A DNA stretch of 6,650 nt from an uncultured Thermoguttaceae bacterium. Lineage in GTDB: Bacteria; Planctomycetota; Planctomycetia; Pirellulales; Thermoguttaceae. Shown in pieces: positions 1 to 5,797 of this stretch. Location: the NCBI GenBank assembly GCA_934725735.1, contig CAKVCP010000120.1, positions 1 to 6,650 on the forward strand. Direction: 5' to 3'. The notes under the pieces are model-generated. The model did no database searches. It worked only from the letters and a program-made list of their open reading frames with translations, and had not been told where the DNA came from. Position numbers and translations under genes: made by a program. Positions within the stretch are counted from its first letter, which is position 1. The number at the start of each line of letters is the position of its first letter.

Positions 1-142
1 CGGCGTGAATGTCGGCGTGAATGTCGGCGTGAATGTCGGCGTGAATGTCGGCGTGGATGTCGGCGTGAATGTCGGCGTGAATGTCGGCGTGGATGTCGGC
101 GTGGATGTCGGCGTGGATGTCGGCGTGGATGTCGGCGTGGAT
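1..142. repeat. 12-bp tandem repeat array (minisatellite), about 11.8 copies, open at left edge
   Basis: The unit is CGGCGTGRATGT, where R is A or G. Eleven full copies fill 1-132, and a partial copy of ten bases ends at 142. No other base varies. Reading left to right, the variable base is A,A,A,A,G,A,A,G,G,G,G,G, so A-type units lie mostly to the left and G-type units to the right. The array is already in phase at base 1, so it probably continues upstream. Because the unit is a multiple of three, copy-number change would not shift a reading frame. On the + strand the frames read Gly-Val-Asn/Asp-Val, Arg-Arg-Glu/Gly-Cys, or hit TGA in every A-type unit. On the minus strand one frame reads Ile-His-Ala-Asp with the variable base silent. 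The spacing does not suit CRISPR, since there are no spacers. Confidence 0.97.
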
Positions 143-268
143 AATCTTGGCGATATCTGTTCTAGAGACTCGCCGAAACGAGCCCTGGAGTCTTATTTCG
201 GAGTTGAGCCGTCGAAAGATTTTCCCCGCTTCAGAGAAGTGGTCGACGACGTTTCGGTCTATGCGCTT
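2..268 (-). other. Uncertain minus-strand open frame running into the 12-bp array (possible gene remnant)
   Basis: Reading leftward from a TAA at 271-269, the frame stays open to the window edge, about 89 codons. The first 43 codons give a mixed-composition peptide that includes VVDHFSEAGKIFRRLNSE and later SRTDIAKI. It then passes in phase into repeated Ile-His-Ala-Asp tetrapeptides. In this frame the only variable base of the array toggles ATT and ATC, both isoleucine. No in-frame ATG, GTG or TTG exists between the TAA and the array, so there is no normal start. It could be the 3' part of a gene whose start was lost, or a chance open frame. I recognise no family. Competing + strand frames are also open here (see rejected items), so the call is weak. 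Confidence 0.2.
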
Positions 269-342
269 TTATCCCATTTGGTAAAATGCACGATTGTTTG
301 TTTTAGTTCTGCAACCGCCGATTGGAAAGGAGCCGCCAACCT
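143..342. other. Spacer between repeat array and MATE gene, no confident gene
   Basis: This stretch holds the upstream region of the MATE gene. A TAAAAT at 282-287 matches five of six positions of a sigma-70 -10 box, but I see no convincing -35 element 16-18 bases upstream, so the promoter is only a suggestion. The Shine-Dalgarno site of the MATE gene lies at its 3' end. I see no tRNA-like fold, terminator or riboswitch-like conserved element. Several frames are open through it, none with recognisable protein similarity. Confidence 0.5.
326..332 (+). promoter_or_regulatory. Ribosome binding site that decides the MATE start
   Basis: AAAGGAG at 326-332 is close to the perfect anti-Shine-Dalgarno complement and lies ten bases before the TTG at 343. 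The upstream in-frame TTG at 322 has no such site before it and would place this motif inside the coding sequence. This supports starting the protein at 343. Confidence 0.7.
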
Positions 343-1686
343 TTGGAACGAGACTTGACTTCTGGGAGCGTGTTTAGAAACATCGTTTTCTTTTCGATCC
401 CTTATTTATTGTCGTACTTTCTGCAAGTTCTGTACGGCGTGGCTGACTTGTTTATTATCGGTCAGTTCGAAGGGGTGGCGAGCACGACGGCGGTCTCGGT
501 TGGAAGTCAGATCATGCACATGCTGACGGTCATGATCGTGGGGTTGGCGATGGGAACGACGGTCTGCATTGGGCAAGCGGTCGGGGCGAAGAATCAGAAA
601 GAGACCGCGCTCAACGTCGGGAATTCTGCGACCCTCTTCATGATCCTCTCGATTTTGCTCGCGGGCGTTCTTCTCCTCTTTGTGAAGCCGATCGTCTCGG
701 TCTTGTCGACTCCCGGCGAAGCGGTTTCGGGAACCGTCGCGTACCTGACGATCTGCTTCATCGGCGTTCCCTTCATCACCGCGTACAATATCGTCAGCTC
801 CATCTTTCGAGGAATGGGAGATTCGAAGAGCCCGATGTACTTCGTCGCGGTCGCCTGTGTCGGGAATATCCTTCTCGACTATCTCTTTATCGGTTTTTTC
901 CGGCTAGGCCCCGCAGGCGCGGCGCTTGGAACGACCTTTTCGCAAACGATTAGCGTGATCGTCTCCCTCGCGTATATCGGCAAGAAAAGGATGGGTCTGA
1001 GCGTTTCTATGCGCGATTTCAGACCGCAGAAAGCGATTATGGGGAAGATCCTGAAAATCGGGTTCCCGATCAGTCTTCAGGACGGATTGATTCAGATTGC
1101 GTTTATAATCATTACGATCATCGCCAACATGCGCGGTCTAACGGACGCCGCCGCCGTGGGAATAGTCGAGAAAATCATCTGCTTCCTCTTCCTGACGCCC
1201 TCGGCGACGCTCTCGACCGTCTCGGCGTTGGGGGCGCAGAATATCGGCGCGGGGAAGTTGCGGCGCGCAAAAGACACGCTTTGTTATGCGATCATGATCG
1301 CGGCGGGCTATGGGATCGTCGTCTCCGGCGTCATTCTTTGCGTCGCGGAGCCAGTCGTCGGTTGGTTCACTCCCGACGCGTCGGTGATCGTCGCGGGGGG
1401 CCAATATCTTCGCGGGTACGTCTGGGACTGCATTTTCGCGGGGATCCACTTCTGCTTTAGCGGTTACTTCTGCGCGCTCGGAAAATCGGGGTTGTCGTTC
1501 TTGCACAATATCGTCGCGATTTCGCTCGTGCGCGTTCCCGGCGTCTATCTGACGTCTCAGCTGTTTCCAGACACGCTCCTCCCGATGGGAATCGCCACCG
1601 CGCTAGGTTCTCTCGTCTCCGTGATCGTCTGCGTCGCCGCGTATCTCGTGATTAGCCGACCGCGGCAAGAGACGCGCGCTTTATAG
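343..1686 (+). CDS. MATE family efflux transporter (multidrug/Na+ or H+ antiporter)
   Basis: This 447-residue inner-membrane protein belongs to the MATE (multi-antimicrobial extrusion) family, which exports cationic drugs or metabolites in exchange for Na+ or H+. The N-terminus, ERDLTSGSVFRNIVFFSIPYLL, has the charged lead-in and first helix usual for bacterial MATE proteins. About twelve hydrophobic segments follow, in two halves. The second half begins near residue 235 with KILKIGFPISLQDGLIQ, which mirrors the start of the first half. Typical family signatures include RGMGDSKSP after the fifth helix and GPAGAALGTTFSQ near residue 190. Length fits the family (about 440-460). The TTG at 343 is chosen because AAAGGAG lies ten bases upstream; an in-frame TTG at 322 would add seven residues. 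A hairpin terminator follows the gene, so it is probably a single-gene transcript. The substrate cannot be assigned from sequence; subfamily (MepA-like or DinF-like) is uncertain. Confidence 0.93.
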   Translation: MERDLTSGSVFRNIVFFSIPYLLSYFLQVLYGVADLFIIGQFEGVASTTAVSVGSQIMHMLTVMIVGLAMGTTVCIGQAVGAKNQKETALNVGNSATLFMILSILLAGVLLLFVKPIVSVLSTPGEAVSGTVAYLTICFIGVPFITAYNIVSSIFRGMGDSKSPMYFVAVACVGNILLDYLFIGFFRLGPAGAALGTTFSQTISVIVSLAYIGKKRMGLSVSMRDFRPQKAIMGKILKIGFPISLQDGLIQIAFIIITIIANMRGLTDAAAVGIVEKIICFLFLTPSATLSTVSALGAQNIGAGKLRRAKDTLCYAIMIAAGYGIVVSGVILCVAEPVVGWFTPDASVIVAGGQYLRGYVWDCIFAGIHFCFSGYFCALGKSGLSFLHNIVAISLVRVPGVYLTSQLFPDTLLPMGIATALGSLVSVIVCVAAYLVISRPRQETRAL

Positions 1687-1706
1687 ACGGACGGAGATTT
1701 CGCATA

Positions 1707-1735
1707 CCGACGCGCTTGGCGTCGGCGGAATTTTT
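1707..1735 (+). terminator. Probable Rho-independent terminator after the MATE gene
   Basis: A perfect 7-bp inverted repeat, CCGACGC (1707-1713) and GCGTCGG (1719-1725), encloses a five-base loop. Five T residues follow at 1731-1735, after a five-base CGGAA gap. The stem begins 20 bases after the MATE stop codon. The gap between stem and T-run makes it weaker than a canonical terminator, but position and shape fit. It would isolate the restriction-modification genes from transporter transcription. Confidence 0.6.
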
Positions 1736-1829
1736 ACGTAATTTAGGCGCGACGCTTATTGACCTTCGCCCCGACGCGTGAAAAATGAAGAGAGCCGAAG
1801 TTGGCGCCATGTTCCATTGTCCTTGTCGC

Positions 1830-1836
1830 AGGGAAG
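1830..1836 (+). promoter_or_regulatory. Ribosome binding site favouring the 1845 start of hsdR
   Basis: AGGGAAG at 1830-1836 sits eight bases before ATG 1845. The longer in-frame starts at 1785 and 1809 lack a comparable site. They would also add a cysteine-rich leader that does not resemble the usual N-terminus of this family. Confidence 0.55.
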
Positions 1837-1844
1837 ATCATGTT

Positions 1845-4262
1845 ATGACCTCTTGCATAAGTCCCGTCAATTCATTTCACGAACTTTCAGAAGAAGACGT
1901 TAAGCGTCTTTATATTACCCCCGCTCTGGAGCGAAACTGGGGAAAAGATTGCATGCGTCTTGAATATCAGATCACGGCGGGACGCGTCGATATTCGTGGA
2001 AATAAGCCGTGTCGCGGCAATGGAAAACGCGCGGATTATCTTCTATTCTTCAAATCAGGGATTCCTCTTGCGGTCGTCGAAGCTAAATCGAAGAAGTTTC
2101 CCCCCGCTCATGGTCTTCAGCAGGCGAAAGAGTATGCGCAAATGATGGATCTTTCCTTTGCGTATAGCTCCAATGGCGAATCTTTTGTGGAGTATGATTT
2201 TCTAACGGGGAAAGAGCGCGAATTTCCCCTCGATCATTTTCCGACTCAGGAGGAGTTGCGCGCGCGATTGACGACTGGAAAACACATGTCGGAGGAGGTT
2301 TCGAAGATCAACGACACGCCGTATTATACGGACGGTCAGACGCACGCGGCGCGTTATTATCAACGGATTGCGATTAACCGCACGGTCGACGCTGTCGCGC
2401 GTGGTGAAAAGCGGATTTTGCTCGCGATGGCGACGGGAACGGGGAAGACGTTTACCGCGTTTCAGATCGTCTATCGTCTTTTAACAAGCGGCGTGGTGAA
2501 GAAGGTTCTCTATCTTGCCGATCGAAACGTTCTCGTGGATCAGTCGAAGGACGAAGGTTTTGCGCCCCTTGAAAGCGTCGTTCACAAGGTGAATTATGCG
2601 GCGGACGTGCGCAATCCTGCGGTTCTGACCTCATATCAGGTCTATTTTGCGCTCTATCAACAGTTGATGGGGGGAGAAGAATCGGAAAACGAGGATTCTG
2701 AAAAGCTTGAGGAAAGAATCGTCGACGAGAAGGGAATCGAAAAATTAAGGAATTTGTTCCCTCCAGACTACTTCGATCTGGTGATCGTCGACGAATGCCA
2801 TCGCGGTTCGGCGAGGGAAGACAGCAATTGGCGTCGAATACTCGAGTATTTTTCGGACTCCGTCCAGATTGGATTGACGGCGACCCCGAAAGAAACCAAA
2901 TACGTTTCAAATATCGACTACTTCGGCGAACCGATCTACCAATATAGCCTAAAACAAGGGATCGACGACGGTTTCCTTGCGCCTTTCAAGGTGATGAACG
3001 TGACGCTCAATATCGGCGACGGATGGCGACCGTATAAAGGGCAACGCGACGTCGAGGGGGAACTGATCCCCGACAGAATCTATAACAACGTCGATTACGA
3101 CTACAACATCTCGCTTTTAGATCGAACGCGTCAGGTGGCGGAAACGATCACCGACTATCTCAAGAAGACGGATCGAATGGCGAAGACGATCGTCTTTTGC
3201 GCGACGGAGGAGGCCGCGCTGAGGATGCGGCAAGAGTTGGTCAATCTCAACTCCGATATGATGAAGGAGAATCCGGATTACGTGGTGCGTATCACCGGAG
3301 GGGACGCCTACGGGAAATCGAAATTGGATTATTTCACTTCCGTGGGAGAAAAATTTCCGGTGATCGCGACGACGTCGAAGCTCTTGACGACGGGCGTAGA
3401 CTGCAAAATGACGAAACTCATCGCGTTGGACGAGAATATTTCGTCGCTGACGGAGTTCAAGCAGATTCTTGGGCGCGGTACGCGTTTGCGCTTCGACGAA
3501 GGAAAAACGCATTTCATGGTGATGGATTTTCGCAACGTCACGCATCTTTTCGCGGATCCGGCTTGGGACGGAGAGCCGATTCAAGAGCCTGAATTTTCCG
3601 GCTCCGGAGGAAAGGGAGGAGCAGGGAAGTCGGGTTCGGGAGCGCCAACCCCCGACGCGGAGCCTAAGCCGGAACTCGAGTCGAAGTACAAACCGATCGT
3701 CGACCGTAACGGCTGCACCGTCTGCGTTCTGCAGAAGATTGTCCGCGTTTACAATACGGACGGAACCTTGTCGACGGTGAGCGTCGTCGATTTTACGCGT
3801 CGGAATATTCAGGGCGAATACGCGACGCTCGACGACTTCATTTGCAAGTGGTCGCAGATGGAGAAGAAGAAGACGATTCGCGAACTTTTGGCGGAGGCGG
3901 GACTCGATCTCGACGCGTTGAAGGCTGAAGAGGGTATGTCGGACTACGACGATTTCGATTTTATCTGCCACGTCGCGTACGATCAAAAGGCGCTGACGCG
4001 TCAGGAACGCGTCAACAGGGTCAAGAAACGCGATTTCTTTAGCCGATATGGAGGAGAAGCGCGCAATGTTCTCGAAGCGCTTCTTGAAAGATATCGGGAT
4101 CATGGAATCTATGAGATTGAGGATATTGCCGTTCTCAATTTTGAGCCGTTTGCGCAATATGGCAAACCGAGCGTGATCGTTCGGATGTTCGGGGGCAAAG
4201 AGAAGTATTTGGAGGCGGTTCGCCTTCTGGAACGTGAAATTTACGCCGAGGAGGCCGTCTAA
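1845..4262 (+). CDS. hsdR: Type I restriction enzyme, R (endonuclease/translocase) subunit, EcoEI-like
   Basis: This 805-residue subunit would cleave unmethylated DNA after ATP-driven translocation, in complex with HsdM and HsdS. Order of domains: an N-terminal nuclease of the PD-(D/E)xK type, with Asp64 in RADYLLFF and Glu79/Lys81 in VVEAKSKK; a superfamily 2 helicase motor with Walker A ATGTGKT (196-202), motif II DECH (316-319), motif III GLTATP (343-348) and motif VI QILGRGTRLR (540-549); a Gly/Ser/Pro-rich linker (about 583-616); and a C-terminal region resembling the EcoEI R-subunit C-terminal domain, thought to bind the methylase core. The length fits this shorter EcoEI-like class rather than the roughly 1000-residue EcoR124-like class. 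ATG 1845 is preferred over 1785 (825 residues) and 1809 because of the AGGGAAG site and because conserved similarity seems to begin at ELSEEDVKRLYITPALE. hsdM begins seven bases after its TAA, so the two are surely co-transcribed. All key motifs are intact. Confidence 0.95.
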   Translation: MTSCISPVNSFHELSEEDVKRLYITPALERNWGKDCMRLEYQITAGRVDIRGNKPCRGNGKRADYLLFFKSGIPLAVVEAKSKKFPPAHGLQQAKEYAQMMDLSFAYSSNGESFVEYDFLTGKEREFPLDHFPTQEELRARLTTGKHMSEEVSKINDTPYYTDGQTHAARYYQRIAINRTVDAVARGEKRILLAMATGTGKTFTAFQIVYRLLTSGVVKKVLYLADRNVLVDQSKDEGFAPLESVVHKVNYAADVRNPAVLTSYQVYFALYQQLMGGEESENEDSEKLEERIVDEKGIEKLRNLFPPDYFDLVIVDECHRGSAREDSNWRRILEYFSDSVQIGLTATPKETKYVSNIDYFGEPIYQYSLKQGIDDGFLAPFKVMNVTLNIGDGWRPYKGQRDVEGELIPDRIYNNVDYDYNISLLDRTRQVAETITDYLKKTDRMAKTIVFCATEEAALRMRQELVNLNSDMMKENPDYVVRITGGDAYGKSKLDYFTSVGEKFPVIATTSKLLTTGVDCKMTKLIALDENISSLTEFKQILGRGTRLRFDEGKTHFMVMDFRNVTHLFADPAWDGEPIQEPEFSGSGGKGGAGKSGSGAPTPDAEPKPELESKYKPIVDRNGCTVCVLQKIVRVYNTDGTLSTVSVVDFTRRNIQGEYATLDDFICKWSQMEKKKTIRELLAEAGLDLDALKAEEGMSDYDDFDFICHVAYDQKALTRQERVNRVKKRDFFSRYGGEARNVLEALLERYRDHGIYEIEDIAVLNFEPFAQYGKPSVIVRMFGGKEKYLEAVRLLEREIYAEEAV

Positions 4263-4269
4263 AAGGAAA

Positions 4270-5745
4270 ATGAGCGATCTATCAAGTTTTACGAAGCGAA
4301 TTCGGGATATCATGAGGCAGGACTCCGGGGTTCAGGGAGACGCGCAGCGAATCGAGCAGCTGTCGTGGATGCTCTTCATGAAGATTTACGACGCGAAAGA
4401 GGAAGATTGGGAGCTTGACGGTTACGAGTCGATCATTCCTCCCGATTTGCGGTGGCGCTATTGGGGCGCGAATCAAGGCGGAAAAGGAATGACGGGGGGC
4501 GCGTTCCTCGATTTTGTCAACAACACGCTTTTTCCTCGATTGAAGGGGCTTCAGGTTACGTCGGAAAGCCCTGTGAAGCATCGCGTAGTGAAGAATATCT
4601 TTCAGGACGCGCACAACTACATGAAGGACGGCGTTCTTTTACGGCAGGTCGCGAACGAGATAGACGCGATTCCTCTGGAGAGTCAAAAGGACACTCACGC
4701 GTTTGGCGAGGTTTACGAGACGATTCTTCGACTCCTTCAAAGCGCGGGCTCTTCCGGCGAATTCTACACGCCTCGCGCGGTTACGGACTTCATGGTCGAG
4801 TTGATCGACCCTCAGATCGGGGAGAAGATGGCGGACTTTGCGTGCGGCACGGGAGGTTTCCTCACGAGCTGGCTCAAGGCGCTCAGACCCAAAGCGCTCC
4901 AGGGAACCACGGGGGAGTTGCAGGCGTGGAACGAATCTGTCTACGGAATGGAGAAGAAGTCGTTCCCGTATCAGCTCTGCGTGGCGAATATGCTTCTGCA
5001 CGACCTGGACGAGCCGAATATCGAGCATGGGAACTCCCTTGCGAAGAAGGTTCTTGACTATACCGACGCCGATCGTTTCGACGTTATCCTGATGAATCCC
5101 CCGTACGGCGGATCGGAGAAGGAAGAGATTAAGCGGTTTTTTCCTTCCGATTTGCAGAGTTCGGAGACTGCGGATCTCTTTATGTCCGTCATCATGTATC
5201 GCCTCAAGGAAAAGGGGCGCGCGGGCGTCGTCCTTCCCGACGGGTTCCTCTTCGGGACAGACTCTGCGAAATTGCAGATTAAAAAGAAACTTCTTTCGGA
5301 GTTCAACCTCCATACGATCATCCGCCTTCCAGCGAGCGTTTTCGCGCCGTACACGTCGATTACGACGAATCTTCTCTTTTTCAATCGCGACGGCGCGACA
5401 AAAGAGACGCAATTCTACCGACTCGACATGCCCGAAGGGTACAAACATTTCTCGAAAACCAAGCCGATCCTGCCCGAGCATTTTGACCCCGTGAGGGAAT
5501 GGCTCAAGGATAGGCACCCGATCGTCGCGGACGGATTTGACAAGGCGCGAACGTATACGGCGCAGGAGCTCGTCGAGCGCAACTACAATCTTGACCTTTG
5601 CGGCTATCCGCATAAGGAAGAAGAGATTCTTCCGCCGAAAGATCTCATTCTCGAATATCAGGAGAAGAGGGCGAGCCTCAACGCGGATATCGACCATATT
5701 CTCGAGAAGATCACCGCCGTTCTCGGCATAAACCTCAACGACTAA
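4270..5745 (+). CDS. hsdM: Type I restriction-modification system, M (N6-adenine methyltransferase) subunit
   Basis: This 491-residue subunit transfers a methyl group from S-adenosylmethionine to adenine N6 within the sequence chosen by HsdS. The N-terminal HsdM domain is recognisable from VQGDAQRIEQLSWMLFMKIYDAKE onward in the first 45 residues. The conserved GEFYTPRAV lead-in has Glu164 to Pro168. The cofactor-binding motif I reads DFACGTGGF (189-197). Catalytic motif IV is NPPYGG starting at Asn276, the N6-adenine class. The C-terminus ends in a charged, likely helical stretch expected to contact HsdS. ATG 4270 is preferred; an in-frame GTG at 4234 would overlap hsdR by 29 bases and add twelve basic residues not typical of the family. 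The AAAAGG just before ATG 4270 is very close to the start, while GAGGAGG inside the end of hsdR (about 4248-4254) is somewhat far, so initiation may depend on translational coupling to hsdR. Nothing is missing or broken. Confidence 0.96.
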   Translation: MSDLSSFTKRIRDIMRQDSGVQGDAQRIEQLSWMLFMKIYDAKEEDWELDGYESIIPPDLRWRYWGANQGGKGMTGGAFLDFVNNTLFPRLKGLQVTSESPVKHRVVKNIFQDAHNYMKDGVLLRQVANEIDAIPLESQKDTHAFGEVYETILRLLQSAGSSGEFYTPRAVTDFMVELIDPQIGEKMADFACGTGGFLTSWLKALRPKALQGTTGELQAWNESVYGMEKKSFPYQLCVANMLLHDLDEPNIEHGNSLAKKVLDYTDADRFDVILMNPPYGGSEKEEIKRFFPSDLQSSETADLFMSVIMYRLKEKGRAGVVLPDGFLFGTDSAKLQIKKKLLSEFNLHTIIRLPASVFAPYTSITTNLLFFNRDGATKETQFYRLDMPEGYKHFSKTKPILPEHFDPVREWLKDRHPIVADGFDKARTYTAQELVERNYNLDLCGYPHKEEEILPPKDLILEYQEKRASLNADIDHILEKITAVLGINLND

Positions 5746-5786
5746 TCTCCGCGCCGCAACTCCGCGCGTTTTCCTAATTCGGTATC

Positions 5787-5791
5787 AAAGG
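5787..5791 (+). promoter_or_regulatory. Ribosome binding site supporting a GTG start for hsdS
   Basis: AAAGG at 5787-5791 lies six bases before GTG 5798. The first in-frame ATG is 36 bases further on, at 5834, inside a conserved helix. The site therefore supports GTG as the true start. The gap from the hsdM stop to this start is 52 bases with no visible terminator, consistent with one transcript. Confidence 0.6.
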
Positions 5792-5797
5792 TATCAC

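Noticed and set aside
1..142. CRISPR array
   Set aside because: The units are 12 bp and directly adjacent with no unique spacers, and no cas gene is present.
81..284. A + strand frame reading Met-Ser-Ala-Trp repeats with a 47-residue tail
   Set aside because: All A-type repeat units contain TGA in this frame, so it can only begin late in the array. There is no ribosome site and no recognisable similarity.
5..358. A + strand frame of Gly-Val-Asn/Asp-Val repeats plus a 71-residue tail, as a gene
   Set aside because: Its apparent start lies inside the repeat, has no ribosome site, and the repeat base change alters the residue (Asn/Asp). The tail resembles nothing I recognise, and the end overlaps the well-supported MATE start. 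It remains possible only if it continues from the left.
1716..1744. Possible hsd promoter: TTGGCG (1716-1721), 17-base spacer, TAATTT (1739-1744)
   Set aside because: The boxes match consensus at only four and three of six positions, and the -35 lies inside the probable terminator stem. The spacing is ideal but the match is too weak to annotate. The hsd promoter is probably somewhere in 1736-1829.
1785..1844. Longer HsdR N-terminus from ATG 1785
   Set aside because: It has no clear ribosome site and adds a cysteine-containing 20-residue leader unlike the family. ATG 1845 has a good site.
3117..4313. 398-codon open frame on the minus strand opposite hsdR
   Set aside because: It lies entirely over well-conserved hsdR coding sequence. 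The sense gene rarely uses codons whose complement is a stop, so long antisense frames arise by composition. No domain is recognisable in it.
4639..5697. 352-codon open frame on the minus strand opposite hsdM
   Set aside because: Same reasoning: it mirrors hsdM codon bias, is highly basic and low in recognisable motifs, and the sense frame carries all the methyltransferase signatures.
5747..5766. Short direct repeat CTCCGCG at 5747-5753 and 5760-5766 between hsdM and hsdS
   Set aside because: Seven bases in GC-rich sequence is within chance expectation. It forms no hairpin and matches no known signal.
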